DNA of 64,000 nt from Terriglobales bacterium (lineage in GTDB: Bacteria; Acidobacteriota; Terriglobia; Bryobacterales; Bryobacteraceae): the NCBI GenBank assembly GCA_027485675.1, contig JAIXQP010000024.1:30404-94403 (forward strand), in the 5' to 3' direction. The notes beneath the pieces were generated by a model. It did no database searches. It was not told the DNA's origin and worked only from the letters and a program-made list of their open reading frames with translations. Below, piece after piece: positions 45,737-55,632 of the stretch. The position numbers and the translations under genes were made by a program. Positions within the stretch are counted from its first letter, which is position 1. Each line of letters begins with the position of its first letter.

Positions 45737-47718
45737 TGCACGTAAAGGAAGTCGTTGGCGGCAAACAAGGCCAGGGTAAATTCGCGCAGCGGATTCGCCG
45801 CGAGAAAGCGGACCGAAGCTGCCCGTTCCTTAGGAACCGGCGGCCGGTTAAACACAAGTTCGAAGGCTTTATCAATCCGCTGACCGGCCGGCAGCTTCGC
45901 CAACCGCTCGGCCAGCGCCACCGAGGCCTGCCGCGTCACCGGCCCGTTCAACAGCTCCAGCGCCTGCGGAGCATGCGTACTGCTCTCCCGCCGGGCACAA
46001 CTCAGCAACGTATCTGGCGAATCAAAAACCTCCATGAACGGCATCCGCATGTTCCGCTTCTGGAACAGATACACGCTCCGCCGGTTATGCTGCGCCGCGT
46101 CCGGAGTCACCGCCCACTGGTCCGGCTTATAGAGCAGGTTCACCAACTCCGCCTCAATCGGCGGAATCACGCTCGGCCCAAACCGCTGCGGGTTCAGCAA
46201 ACCAGCCGACTGCAACATCGCATCGCGCATCTCCTCGGCCTGCAGCCGCCGCCGGCTATAGTTCCACAAAAAGCGGTTCCGCGGATCCTTCTCCATCATC
46301 GCCGCCGAAGGCACCGTAATCGAAGCCTGCCGATAGGTATTGCTCAGCACCATCATCCGGTGCAGCGGCCTCTGCCGCCAACCGTTGGCCACCAGTTCAT
46401 TGCCCAGCCAATCGAGCAGCTCCGGATGCGTCGGCCGCGCGCCCATCCGCCCAAAATCATTCGGCGTGGCGACAATCCCCGCCCCAAAATGCGACTGCCA
46501 CAACCGGTTCGCCAGCACCCGCGCCGTCAGCGGATTATGCGGATCCGTAATCCAAGCCGCCAGCTTCCGCCGCGGCTGCGGAATCGCCTCGCCCCACTCC
46601 GCCGCATCGTCCGGCAGCAACACGCCCAGCGGCCGCATCCCCATCTTCGCCGCCGGCATATCGCTCGAACCCCGCTCCAGCACATGCACCGGGAAATAAT
46701 TCTTCGGGTCGCTCCGCACGGTCTTCAACTCCGGCAGCGGCTCCGGCAACTGCTTCTCTTTCACGCCGATAATCTGCTCAATCTGCGCCTTCTCCGCGCC
46801 CGTGGTCTCTTTCAACCGCTTCCGCAGATCGGCCAACTCTTTCTTCACCGCGTCCGTCCGCTTCTGCCAATCGACCTTCTCCGCCTCCGTCGACATCGGA
46901 ATATCGTGCTGCTCCGTCGTCGCAAAGAAGCTCTGCATCCGATAGTAGTCCGTGTGCCGGATCGGATCGAACTTATGATCGTGACACCGCGCGCAACCCA
47001 AGGTCACGCCCAGAAACGCCGAACCCACCACGTTCGTCATCTCCGTCAGAATCTCGTTCCGGATGTAGGCCTTGTCCTGGTTCCCCGCATTCTTCCGAAA
47101 CGGTCCCAACCGGTTAAAACTCGCCGCCACCAGCATCTCGCGATTCGCCGGATCGATCTCATCCCCGGCCAACTGCTCGGTCAAAAACTGGTCATACGGC
47201 TTATCCGCCGCCAGCGAGCGAATCACATAATCCCGATACTGCCAGGCCTCGCTCCGGTGCGTGTCGTACTCAAAGCCATCACTCTCGGCAAACCGCACGA
47301 CGTCCAGCCAATGCCGCGCCTGCCGCTCGGCGTACTCGGGCGAAGCCAGCAACCGGTCCACCAGCGCCTCATACGCCTTCGGCGACCGGTCCGCCAAAAA
47401 CGCCTTGGTCGCCTCCGGCGTCGGCGGAAGCCCCGTCAGATCGAGAGAGACCCGCCGGATCAGCGCCTGCCGCGAAGCCGGCGGCGCCGGCGACAACCCC
47501 TGGTCCCGCAGCTTTTTCAGCACAAACGCATCAATCGGATGCGCCGCCCACTTCTGATCCGTGGGCGTAGAAAACTGCGGAATGGCCGGGGTGGCGCGAG
47601 GCTTAAAGGCCCAATGATTGCGTTCGGCCGCAGTGTACTTGCCGCCGGAGCTCTCCGCGGCCAAAGCCGCCAGCGAGACCGCGGCGACGAGCAACAACAA
47701 GTGATACCGTGCTGACAT
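45733..47718 (-). CDS. DUF1549/DUF1553 protein without cytochrome domain
   Basis: 661 residues with a signal peptide (1-22). It starts straight into DUF1549 (IDAFVLKKLRDQGLSP, then RRVSLDLTGLPPTPE) with the CARCHDHKFDP motif around residue 250. DUF1553 follows with LTARVLANRLWQSHFGAG and ends ALFAANDFLYVQ. Unlike the proteins at 42046 and 51123, it lacks the N-terminal CxxCH cytochrome domain. First gene of the leftward operon; 169 nt separate it from the divergent TonB gene at 47888. Function unknown. Confidence 0.92.
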   Translation of the reverse strand: MSARYHLLLLVAAVSLAALAAESSGGKYTAAERNHWAFKPRATPAIPQFSTPTDQKWAAHPIDAFVLKKLRDQGLSPAPPASRQALIRRVSLDLTGLPPTPEATKAFLADRSPKAYEALVDRLLASPEYAERQARHWLDVVRFAESDGFEYDTHRSEAWQYRDYVIRSLAADKPYDQFLTEQLAGDEIDPANREMLVAASFNRLGPFRKNAGNQDKAYIRNEILTEMTNVVGSAFLGVTLGCARCHDHKFDPIRHTDYYRMQSFFATTEQHDIPMSTEAEKVDWQKRTDAVKKELADLRKRLKETTGAEKAQIEQIIGVKEKQLPEPLPELKTVRSDPKNYFPVHVLERGSSDMPAAKMGMRPLGVLLPDDAAEWGEAIPQPRRKLAAWITDPHNPLTARVLANRLWQSHFGAGIVATPNDFGRMGARPTHPELLDWLGNELVANGWRQRPLHRMMVLSNTYRQASITVPSAAMMEKDPRNRFLWNYSRRRLQAEEMRDAMLQSAGLLNPQRFGPSVIPPIEAELVNLLYKPDQWAVTPDAAQHNRRSVYLFQKRNMRMPFMEVFDSPDTLLSCARRESSTHAPQALELLNGPVTRQASVALAERLAKLPAGQRIDKAFELVFNRPPVPKERAASVRFLAANPLREFTLALFAANDFLYVQ

Positions 47719-47887
47719 GCCTGTACCCTCTAGATTATTTCAGGACGGGCCGGGTCATCGGCAAGTTTTACAGAAGGGTTGCGAATCCGTCCAGTGGGCT
47801 GAACACTTGCGGTGTCGTTGGGGTTACAAAAAATGGCATTACGGTTAAGCTTCAGTGTATGGCCCCGTAGCCCAAGCCCCTAAACCT

Positions 47888-50800
47888 ATGAAACCCTCTC
47901 GTGAAACTTCGATCTTTCGTTTGTTCCTGGCTTTGACCTTGGCGGCAAGCGCCATGGCCCAAAGCACCACCGGCAGCTTAATCGGCACCGTTACGGACTC
48001 TTCCGGCGCCACCGTCGCCAACGCGAAAGTCCGGGCCACCAACGTGGGCAACAACGCCACCGTCGAAACCACCTCGGGCGCTACTGGCGAATACGCCATC
48101 CCCAATCTTCCGGCGGCAACCTATAAACTTCGCATCGAATTGAGCGGCTTCCGCTCCGTCGACGTCAGCGCCGTTCGCCTCCTCCTCAACCAAACCGTCC
48201 GTACCGATGTCCGCCTCGAGCCCGGCGCCGTCGAACAAAGCGTCACCGTCACTTCGGCCGTCCCCACCATTCAAACCGACAGCGCTTCGATCGCCAACAA
48301 CATCGACACCCATTCCGTCGCCACCCTGCCCCTCAACGGCCGCACCCTCGACCGCCTCATCATGATCACCGCGGGCAACACCTCCGATTCGCCCTCAAAC
48401 CCCAAACTCGCCGGCTCCCTCCACTGGGGCGGCAGCTTCTATTCAATCGACGGCGTCGCCATCAACGACACCGGCAACGGCGGCGCGTCCTACTCCTTCC
48501 GCACCCAGCTCTCCACCACGCCCTCCATCGACACCATTCAGGAGTTCAAGATCGAGACCAACAGCGCCAAGGCCGAACACGAAGGCTCCGCCGCCATCTC
48601 GATCATCACCAAGGGCGGAACCAATGAGTTCCACGGCTCGCTCTTCGCCTTCAATCGCAACCGCGAGCTTTCGGCCAACGCCTACTTCAACAACGCCAAT
48701 GGCCAGCGCCGGCCGCCCTTCAACCGGAACGAGTTCGGCGTCACCGGCGGCGGCCCCATCGTCAAGAACAAGACCTTCTTCTTCGGTTCTTACGAAGGCC
48801 TCCGCCAGCGTCAGGCCACCACCAGCTTCTTCGCCTACGCCACGCCCGCCATGCGCGCCGGCAACTTCGCCGGCGTCCGCGACATCCGCGACCCGCTCAG
48901 CGGCCTGCCGTTCCCCAACAACCAGATCCCCACCAATCGCCTCGATTCCCGCGCCACCCGCTGGGGCGCCTTCATGCCGCTGCCCAACACCCCGGGCACC
49001 ACGGCGGCGGGCACCGGCCTCAACCACGTCGCCAACGTCGGCAACGTCATCGATGTGAACCGGTATAGCGCCCGCGGCGATCACAACTTCAACGAAAAGA
49101 ACTCGATCAACGTCGTCATGGGCTACTCGAAAGGCTCGCCCTACTTCGTCACCAACGGCGGCCCCAACGCCTACGGCAACTTCTCCGACGGCGGCTACAT
49201 CACCAAGAACGTTTCGATGACCTACAACCGGACCATCGGCGCCAACAAGCAGAACGAGTTCCGCTACGCCTACTTCAGCCATGGCTCCATCCGCGTCGGG
49301 CAGAACACGACCTTCGATCCCACCTCGCTCTTCCCGACCCTCTACGGCCCGCTGCCCATCGGCGGTCTGCCCACGGCGACCTTCAACAACGTCTACGGCC
49401 AGATCAACGACTCCGGCGGCGCCGAACGCGCTCCGCAGATCACCCAACAGTTGACGGACAACTTCTCCTTCAACAAGGGCCGCCACACCTTCAAGACCGG
49501 CGTCGACATCGGCTTCAGCCGCATCGCTTCCAATCCCGCCGCAGGCGCCGCGCAGTTCGGTTCGTTCTCCTTCAACGGCCGCTACTCGAACGATCCCTAC
49601 GCCGACTTCCTGCTCGGCTTCCCCATCACCGCCACCCGCGGCACCCCGAGTCTCGTGAACCTGCTCTACTACACCCGCTACGGCGCCTACTTCCAGGACG
49701 ACTGGCAGGTGAACTCGAAGCTCACCATCAACCTCGGCATGCGCTACATGCTGCAGACGCAGACCCAGGAACGCGACGGTTCGTTCGCCAACTTCGACCT
49801 CGAAAAGGGTGTCTTCGTCGTGCGGAGCGAAGGCGGCCAACTCGCTCCTCTCGCCCTGCCTCGTCTCCTGCAGGCCTATCCGCATGTCGGCTCCGAACAG
49901 AACGGCTGGGGCAGCAATGTCATCACCGCGGACCACAACAACTTCGGGCCGCGCTTCGGCTTTGCCTACCGCCCGTTCAACGACAGCAAGACCGTCGTCC
50001 GCGGCGGCTTCGGCATCTACTACAACGTGATTCCGGTCTACATCGGCATCCGGCAGATCTCTAACGCCAACGCGCCCTTCCAGTTGACCGAGACGTTTGA
50101 GAGCGGCGCCACCTCGCCCACCTTGACCCTCGCCAATCCCTTCCCCGGCCTCGGCGCGATCTCGGCCAACCCCAATCTCACTGCCGTCAACCGCAATATC
50201 CGCAACACCTCCTCGACGCAGTGGAACCTCACCATCGAACGCGAGCTCGGCGCCCAGTTCGGTCTCCGCATGACCTACCTCGGCAACAAAGGCACCCGCG
50301 TCCCCTGGTATCTCTATGAGCGCAACCTGCCCCTCACCCAGGCGCCCGGCACCATTCAGTCCCGCCGGCCGTTCCAGCCGTGGGCCAGCATCGCCGCGCT
50401 CGATACGAACGGTAACTCCATCACGCACCAGGGCCAGATCGAAGTCATCCGCCGGTTCAGCAGCGGCTTCTACTTCCAGTCGAACTACACCTGGACCAGC
50501 ACCCTCGACAACGTGCCCATCGTCGGCGGCCCGCAGAACCCCTACAACGCTGCTCTCGATCGCGGCAACGGCGATTCCATCCGGAAGCACGTCGCCTACA
50601 CCTCGCTGACTTATGACCTCCCCTTCGGCCCCGGCAAGAAGTTCGCCAACGTGGGCGGCATCGCCGGCAAGTTCGTCGGCGGCTGGACCATCGCCTCCAT
50701 CCTGCAGTTCCGCAGCGGCACCCCGTTTAGCGTCGCCTTCAGCCCCAACCAGGCCGGCTGGTACGCGAATCGCGTCAACGTGGTCAACTCCAGCTTCTAC

Positions 50801-51115
50801 CCCGGGGAGCGCAACATCGAAGGCTACATCAACCCCAGCGCCTTCGCCATTCCCGCGCCCTTCACCTTCGGTGACTCCTCCCGGAACATGCTCTTCGGAC
50901 CCGGGCAGAAGATCATCGACCTGAGCCTCCTGAAGACCACGCCCATCACCGAACGCATCCGCGCGGAGTTCCGGGCCGAAGCCTTCAACATGCCCAACAC
51001 CCCGAGCTTTGGCAACCCCGCCTCGAACCTGACGGCGATCGCCAACTTCGGCAAAATTCGCGGGACGACCGTCGAAGCCCGCGTCGTGCAGTTCGGTCTG
51101 AAACTGCTGTTCTAA
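47888..51115 (+). CDS. Oar-like TonB-dependent receptor linked to a DUF1501/PSD1 cluster
   Basis: 1075 residues from ATG 47888; a GTG at 47855 is a weaker start. Signal peptide about 9-25 (RLFLALTLAASAMAQ). Carboxypeptidase-regulatory domain with SLIGTVTDSSGATVANAKVR, plug with LPLNGRTLDRLIMITAGN and YSIDGVAINDTGN and HGSLFAFNRNRE, and a barrel ending VVQFGLKLLF. It is 7 nt upstream of a cytochrome/DUF1549/DUF1553 gene, followed by DUF1501, so it probably imports or exports the same substrate. The divergent operon at 47718 has the same families without a receptor. Confidence 0.93.
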   Translation: MKPSRETSIFRLFLALTLAASAMAQSTTGSLIGTVTDSSGATVANAKVRATNVGNNATVETTSGATGEYAIPNLPAATYKLRIELSGFRSVDVSAVRLLLNQTVRTDVRLEPGAVEQSVTVTSAVPTIQTDSASIANNIDTHSVATLPLNGRTLDRLIMITAGNTSDSPSNPKLAGSLHWGGSFYSIDGVAINDTGNGGASYSFRTQLSTTPSIDTIQEFKIETNSAKAEHEGSAAISIITKGGTNEFHGSLFAFNRNRELSANAYFNNANGQRRPPFNRNEFGVTGGGPIVKNKTFFFGSYEGLRQRQATTSFFAYATPAMRAGNFAGVRDIRDPLSGLPFPNNQIPTNRLDSRATRWGAFMPLPNTPGTTAAGTGLNHVANVGNVIDVNRYSARGDHNFNEKNSINVVMGYSKGSPYFVTNGGPNAYGNFSDGGYITKNVSMTYNRTIGANKQNEFRYAYFSHGSIRVGQNTTFDPTSLFPTLYGPLPIGGLPTATFNNVYGQINDSGGAERAPQITQQLTDNFSFNKGRHTFKTGVDIGFSRIASNPAAGAAQFGSFSFNGRYSNDPYADFLLGFPITATRGTPSLVNLLYYTRYGAYFQDDWQVNSKLTINLGMRYMLQTQTQERDGSFANFDLEKGVFVVRSEGGQLAPLALPRLLQAYPHVGSEQNGWGSNVITADHNNFGPRFGFAYRPFNDSKTVVRGGFGIYYNVIPVYIGIRQISNANAPFQLTETFESGATSPTLTLANPFPGLGAISANPNLTAVNRNIRNTSSTQWNLTIERELGAQFGLRMTYLGNKGTRVPWYLYERNLPLTQAPGTIQSRRPFQPWASIAALDTNGNSITHQGQIEVIRRFSSGFYFQSNYTWTSTLDNVPIVGGPQNPYNAALDRGNGDSIRKHVAYTSLTYDLPFGPGKKFANVGGIAGKFVGGWTIASILQFRSGTPFSVAFSPNQAGWYANRVNVVNSSFYPGERNIEGYINPSAFAIPAPFTFGDSSRNMLFGPGQKIIDLSLLKTTPITERIRAEFRAEAFNMPNTPSFGNPASNLTAIANFGKIRGTTVEARVVQFGLKLLF

Positions 51116-51122
51116 TAGAAAA

Positions 51123-53687
51123 ATGCGCGGTCGCATTTTGATGTTCGTCGCTCTGGGGATCCCGGCCTTCGGCCAGGATCCCCTCGCGTTTTTTGAAAGC
51201 CGGGTTCGGCCCGTGCTCGTCAAAAACTGCTATGCGTGCCATACCAAGTCCGAAATGGGCGGTTTCCGAGCCGATTCGCGCGAACGGATCCTGAAAGTCG
51301 TCAAGCCCGGCTCCCCCGAGAAGAGCCTCCTGCTCGAACTCGTCGAACACCGCAACCCCCAACGCAAAATGCCCCCCACGGGCAAACTCAAAGACAACGA
51401 ACTCGCCGACCTCCGCGCCTGGATCGCTGCCGGGGCCGTCTACCCCGAAAAGGGCCCCGCCCCCAAGCTCGATCCGAAGTCTTTCTGGTCTTTCCAACCC
51501 GTCAAGCCCGTCGCACCGCCAGAGGGCAAAGGCGCCCCCGTCGACCGGTTCCTGGCCGCGCGGATCAAGGAAGCGGGACTCGAAGCCGCCGCCCCCGCCG
51601 GCAAACGAACCCTCCTCCGCCGCGTCACCTTCGATCTCACCGGCCTCCCGCCCACCCCCGAAGAAACCGCTGCCTTTCTGGCCGACCGCTCCCCCAACGC
51701 CTTCGCCAAGGTCGTCGACCGCCTCCTCGCCTCCCCCCACTACGGCGAACGCTGGGCCCGCCACTGGCTCGATCTGGCCCGCTACTCCGATGGCCAGCAA
51801 GGCGCCCGCGACGATGATCCCTATCCCAATGCCTGGCGCTACCGCGATTGGGTCGTCGCCGCCCTCAACCAGGACCTCCCCTACAACACCTTCCTCCAAG
51901 CCCAACTCGCCGCCGACCTCCTCCCCGGCCAGCCGCACCTCGCCGCCCTCGGCTTCCAAACCATCGGCGAAAACGACAACGACCGGTTAGACGTGACCAC
52001 CCGCGCCATGCTGGGCTTGACCGTCGGTTGCGCCCAGTGCCACGACCACAAGTTCGATCCCATCCCCACCAAAGATTACTACTCGCTCTTAGGTGTCTTC
52101 AAAAGCAGCGCCGTCAGCGAACATCCCCTCGTCGCCCCCGAGATCGTGAAAGCGTACAAGGACGCCAAAGCCGCCTCGGACGACAAGCAGGCCGAACTCA
52201 AGCGCTTCCTCGAAAACCAAACGGCCATCGTCCTCGACATCTTCGCCGCCCAAACCGCCGACTACCTCATGGCCGTCTGGAAGCAGGAAACGCCCGCTGA
52301 TCTCGACGCTGAAGTCCTCGCCCGCTGGAATGCCTTCTTGAAGGAGCCGAAGAAGGACCACCCATTCTTTGCCCCCTGGTTCGCCCTGAAGCCAACCGCC
52401 CCCGAAGCCGAAGTACGCCGCACCGCCCAGGAACTGCAGCAGTCCATCGAAGCCGTCATCGCCGAAAAGAAAGCCATCAACGACCGGAACTACGTCAAAC
52501 TCGGCGGCATCGAAGGCCTCAAAGATGTCAACCGCCAGGTCAACACCCTCGTCGACGCCCTGCCCATCGAGCGCTTCTACTTCTGGCGGGACATCGCCTC
52601 GAGCCCCTTCAAATCCGAGGACATCAAGTTTGACGGCGGCGTCTACTACTTCACCGGCAAAGCCCTCGACCGCTTTCTCGAACCCCGCGTCCTCCGCTAC
52701 GCCAACGGCCTCCGCGCCGAAACCGAAAAGCTCAAGAAGGCCATCCCCCCGCTCTACCCCTTCTGGCACACGCTCAAGGAAGGCGACAAGCCCAAAAACA
52801 TTCCCGTCGCTATTCGTGGCGACGCCGAAAACCCCGGCGAAGAAGCGCCCCGCCGCTTCCTCTCCGTCCTCTGCGACGGCGAGCCCGCCCCCTTCACGCA
52901 AGGCTCCGGCCGCCTCGAACTCGCCCAAGCCATCGCCGATGCCAAGAACCCGCTCACTGCCCGCGTCGCCGTGAACCGCTTGTGGCAGCATCACTTCGGC
53001 CAAGGCCTGGTCCGCAGCCCCGGCAACTTCGGCCAGCTCGGCGACCGCCCCACCCATCCCGAACTGCTCGACTACCTGGCCGGCCGCCTCGTGCAGAACG
53101 GTTGGTCGCTCAAAGCCATGCACCGCGAAATGCTGCTGACGGAAGCCTATCAACGCTCTTCGGCGGCCTCGCCCGTAGCCCGCGAAAAGGACCCTGACAA
53201 TCTCCTCCTCTCGCACGCGAATGTGCGCGAACGGCTGGATGCCGAGGCCCTCCGCGATGCCGTGCTGGCCGTGGCCGGAACGCTCGACCGGACCCTTGGC
53301 GGCGCGCCCGCCCCGTTCGACGACAAGCACCGGCGGCGGACCCTCTATGTCACCGTGAGCCGTTCGAAGCCGGATCGCACTCTGGCCGCGTTCGACTTTC
53401 CCGATCCGAACGCCGCCGCGGATACCCGCATGGTGACGGTCGGGCCCATGCAGCGGCTCTTTTTCATGAATGCGCCCTTCGTGGCCGAACAGTCCAAAGC
53501 GCTCTCCGTCCGCCTCAACGGCGACGATGCCGCGCGGATCCGGGAAGCGTACGAGTTGCTCTACGCGCGGCCTGCTACCCCAGAGGAGGTCAAGCTGGGG
53601 CTCGAGTTTCTCCGCGGCGGGCCAGCCCGGTGGCCGCAGTACGCCCAGGTGCTGCTGTCGGCGGCGGAATTCAGTACGATTCAATGA
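51123..53687 (+). CDS. Cytochrome-c / DUF1549 / DUF1553 protein (PSD1 type)
   Basis: 854 residues. Signal peptide 1-18. Cytochrome motif CYACH at residues 36-40, with the RVRPVLVKNCY start typical of planctomycete cytochromes. DUF1549 with RRVTFDLTGLPPTPEET and the second CAQCHDHKFDP at 303-313. The middle (about 360-560) has a long insert with helices. DUF1553 begins near LTARVAVNRLWQHHFGQG and ends EFSTIQ. It follows the TonB gene by 7 nt and shares ATGA with the miniature DUF1501-like frame at 53684. Confidence 0.94.
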   Translation: MRGRILMFVALGIPAFGQDPLAFFESRVRPVLVKNCYACHTKSEMGGFRADSRERILKVVKPGSPEKSLLLELVEHRNPQRKMPPTGKLKDNELADLRAWIAAGAVYPEKGPAPKLDPKSFWSFQPVKPVAPPEGKGAPVDRFLAARIKEAGLEAAAPAGKRTLLRRVTFDLTGLPPTPEETAAFLADRSPNAFAKVVDRLLASPHYGERWARHWLDLARYSDGQQGARDDDPYPNAWRYRDWVVAALNQDLPYNTFLQAQLAADLLPGQPHLAALGFQTIGENDNDRLDVTTRAMLGLTVGCAQCHDHKFDPIPTKDYYSLLGVFKSSAVSEHPLVAPEIVKAYKDAKAASDDKQAELKRFLENQTAIVLDIFAAQTADYLMAVWKQETPADLDAEVLARWNAFLKEPKKDHPFFAPWFALKPTAPEAEVRRTAQELQQSIEAVIAEKKAINDRNYVKLGGIEGLKDVNRQVNTLVDALPIERFYFWRDIASSPFKSEDIKFDGGVYYFTGKALDRFLEPRVLRYANGLRAETEKLKKAIPPLYPFWHTLKEGDKPKNIPVAIRGDAENPGEEAPRRFLSVLCDGEPAPFTQGSGRLELAQAIADAKNPLTARVAVNRLWQHHFGQGLVRSPGNFGQLGDRPTHPELLDYLAGRLVQNGWSLKAMHREMLLTEAYQRSSAASPVAREKDPDNLLLSHANVRERLDAEALRDAVLAVAGTLDRTLGGAPAPFDDKHRRRTLYVTVSRSKPDRTLAAFDFPDPNAAADTRMVTVGPMQRLFFMNAPFVAEQSKALSVRLNGDDAARIREAYELLYARPATPEEVKLGLEFLRGGPARWPQYAQVLLSAAEFSTIQ

Positions 53688-53872
53688 GGAATCCAGTGGA
53701 TAGACGAACAGCATTAGCGATGCTCGGCGACCTCTCCCCGATCGATACCGTCGATCCCAAGCTCGAACGAACCCGCCAGCATGGCAAGCCGCTACCCGGC
53801 AAAAAGCTACCCACGGACTCGGCCACCGGCAACCTCATGAAGTCCCCCTTCTCGTTCAATGCAATCCAATGA
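53684..53872 (+). pseudogene. Miniature in-frame copy of the DUF1501 5' end
   Basis: A 62-codon frame: MRNPVDRRTALAMLG, then a jump (about 40 residues missing) to VDPKLERTRQHGKPLPGK and TDSATGNLMKSPFSF, then the last residues NAIQ that parallel STIQ, the end of the DUF1553 protein. The intact gene at 53869 reads MRHPMDRRTALAMLGGG. The copy is uninterrupted and has ATGA overlaps with both neighbours (53684 and 53869), so ribosomes moving from the DUF1553 gene to DUF1501 must pass through it. It cannot be a working DUF1501. It represents a tandem duplication of the DUF1553-DUF1501 junction with internal loss. Confidence 0.85.
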
Positions 53873-55224
53873 GGCATCCAATGGATAGACGAACAGCATT
53901 AGCGATGCTCGGTGGAGGGTTCGGCGCCGTCGGCCTGGCCGGCACCGTGGAACAAAAGCCGCACTTCCCGGCCAAAGCCAAACACGTCATTTTCTTGTTC
54001 CTCAACGGTGGCGTCTCGCAGGTCGATACGTTTGATCCCAAGCCCGAACTAACCCGCCAGCACGGCAAGCCGCTACCCGGCAAAAAGCTGCCCACGGACT
54101 CGGCCACCGGGAACCTTATGAAGTCCCCCTTCTCCTTCAAGAAGTGCGGACAAAGCGGCCTCGAGGTGGCGGATATCTTCCCGCGCGTCGGCGCCATGAT
54201 CGATGACTTCGCCGTCATCCGCAGCTGCTACGCCGACAACGGGAACCACGGCCCTTCGCTCATGCTCATGAATACCGGCCACCAGCTCGCTGGCCGCCCC
54301 TCCATGGGCTCGTGGATCTCGTACGGCCTCGGCACCCTGAACAAGAACCTCCCCGGCTTTATCGCCCTCTGCCCCGGCTACCCCGTCATGGGCCCGCGCC
54401 TCTGGTCGTCGGGCTTCTTACCCAATCTCCACCAGGGCACCTACGTCCCCAACAATGAACGGACGCCCGAAAAGCTCGTCCAAAACATCCGCAACGCCTC
54501 CCTCACCATCGACGAGCAGCAGCGCCAACTCAGCCTGCTCGACCGCCTGAACCAGCTCTATCTCGGCCGCTCGGAAGGTCGCCCCCAACTCGCCGCCGGC
54601 GTCGAAGCCATGGAGGTCGCCTTCCGCATGCAGATGGAGGCCCCCGAAGCCTTCGACCTCGCCAAGGAAACCCCCGCCACCCACGAGCGTTACGGCGACG
54701 ACGACTTCGGCCGCGGCTGCCTCCTCGCCCGCCGCCTCGTCGAACGCGGCGTCCGCATGGTCCAGGTCTACTTTGGCAACTCCCAGCCCTGGGACAGCCA
54801 TGAGGACATCAACTCCCACCGCGGCCTCTCCCGCATCGCCGACGCCGCCATCGCTTCGCTCGTCGAAGATCTCAAAGCCCGCGGCCTCTTCGATTCGACC
54901 CTGCTCGTCGTCGGCACCGAGTTCGGCCGAACGCCGATGATTCAGAGCGCCGGACAACTGCGCATTAATCAGGGCCGTGACCATAACGTCCACGCCTATA
55001 CGACTCTGATGGCCGGCGGCGGCATCAAGGGCGGCATCGCTTACGGCGCCACCGACGACTTCGGCTACCGCGCCGTCGAAAAGCGGGTGCATCCGCACGA
55101 TCTGCACGCGACCGTCCTGCACCAGTTAGGCCTCGACCACAAGCGCCTGACCTTCCGCTACAGCGGCCGCGACTTCCGGTTGACCGACGTCGCCGGAAAC
55201 GTGATCAAAGACATTTTGGCCTGA
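53869..55224 (+). CDS. DUF1501 protein (third copy)
   Basis: 451 residues. N terminus PMDRRTALAMLGGGFGAVGLA is a Tat-like signal, shown by RRTALAMLGGGFG. DUF1501 features: KHVIFLFLNGGVSQVDTFDP, FKKCGQSGLEVADIFPRVGA, VGTEFGRTPMIQSAG, RDHNVHAYTTLMAGGGIKGG and ATVLHQLGLDHKRLT. Paired with the cytochrome/DUF1553 protein as in the leftward cluster. Its start is preceded by the miniature copy, and its 3' end (ATDDFGYRAVEKRVHPHDLHATV) is repeated in the decayed units at 55361 and 55563. Confidence 0.93.
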   Translation: MRHPMDRRTALAMLGGGFGAVGLAGTVEQKPHFPAKAKHVIFLFLNGGVSQVDTFDPKPELTRQHGKPLPGKKLPTDSATGNLMKSPFSFKKCGQSGLEVADIFPRVGAMIDDFAVIRSCYADNGNHGPSLMLMNTGHQLAGRPSMGSWISYGLGTLNKNLPGFIALCPGYPVMGPRLWSSGFLPNLHQGTYVPNNERTPEKLVQNIRNASLTIDEQQRQLSLLDRLNQLYLGRSEGRPQLAAGVEAMEVAFRMQMEAPEAFDLAKETPATHERYGDDDFGRGCLLARRLVERGVRMVQVYFGNSQPWDSHEDINSHRGLSRIADAAIASLVEDLKARGLFDSTLLVVGTEFGRTPMIQSAGQLRINQGRDHNVHAYTTLMAGGGIKGGIAYGATDDFGYRAVEKRVHPHDLHATVLHQLGLDHKRLTFRYSGRDFRLTDVAGNVIKDILA

Positions 55225-55240
55225 CGAATATACGGAACCC

Positions 55241-55453
55241 ATGAGCTGGAGCTATCTCGAGGATGCAAGCGGCGCCCACGGGCACGCCGACCGGATTTGT
55301 GTGCCGGGAGACGAAGCAGAACTGTTGGCCCTCCTGGCCGAAGCGAAGGCCGCCGGCGCCGGCTACCGCGCCGTCGAAAAGCGGGTGCAGCCGCACGATC
55401 TGCACGCGACCGTCCACGTGGCCGGCAACGCAATCAAAGACATTTTGACCTGA
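55241..55453 (+). pseudogene. Chimeric miniature: FAD-oxidase N terminus fused to DUF1501 C terminus
   Basis: A 70-codon open frame. The first 40 codons equal the start of the FAD oxidase at 55649; over 120 bases I count two differences, both synonymous. At 55361 it switches in frame to GYRAVEKRVQPHDLHATV and then VAGNAIKDILT, the end of the DUF1501 gene with an internal deletion. The intact DUF1501 reads GYRAVEKRVHPHDLHATV. It is preceded and followed by near-identical 16-nt spacers (CGAATATAC-GGAACCC type). Clearly a duplicated junction. Whether the chimera is made is unknown. Confidence 0.88.
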
Positions 55454-55469
55454 AGAATATACTGGACCC

Positions 55470-55632
55470 ATGAGCTGGAGGTATCTCGAAGAGGCAAGCG
55501 GCGAGCACGGGCACGCCGACCGGATTTGTGGAGAAGGCCGCCGGCGCCCCGGTCACCGTTTGGTACGGCGCTACCGATGACTTCGGCTACCCCGCCGTCG
55601 CTGACAACGTAACCCAAAACATCTCGACCTGA
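55470..55632 (+). pseudogene. Second decayed junction copy, frameshifted
   Basis: It starts MSWRYLEEASGEHGHADRIC like the FAD oxidase, then loses 41 bases and shifts frame; the in-frame stop is at 55578-55580. In another frame it continues KAAGAPVTVWYGATDDFGY and ends with NVTQNIST, a decayed form of the DUF1501 tail GNVIKDILA. The same 16-nt spacer precedes the intact gene (55633-55648). More diverged than the first copy, which suggests an older event. Confidence 0.85.

Noticed and set aside
48443..51223. Leftward frame of 926 codons
   Set aside because: Antisense shadow of the receptor at 47888-51115, with no recognisable domain.
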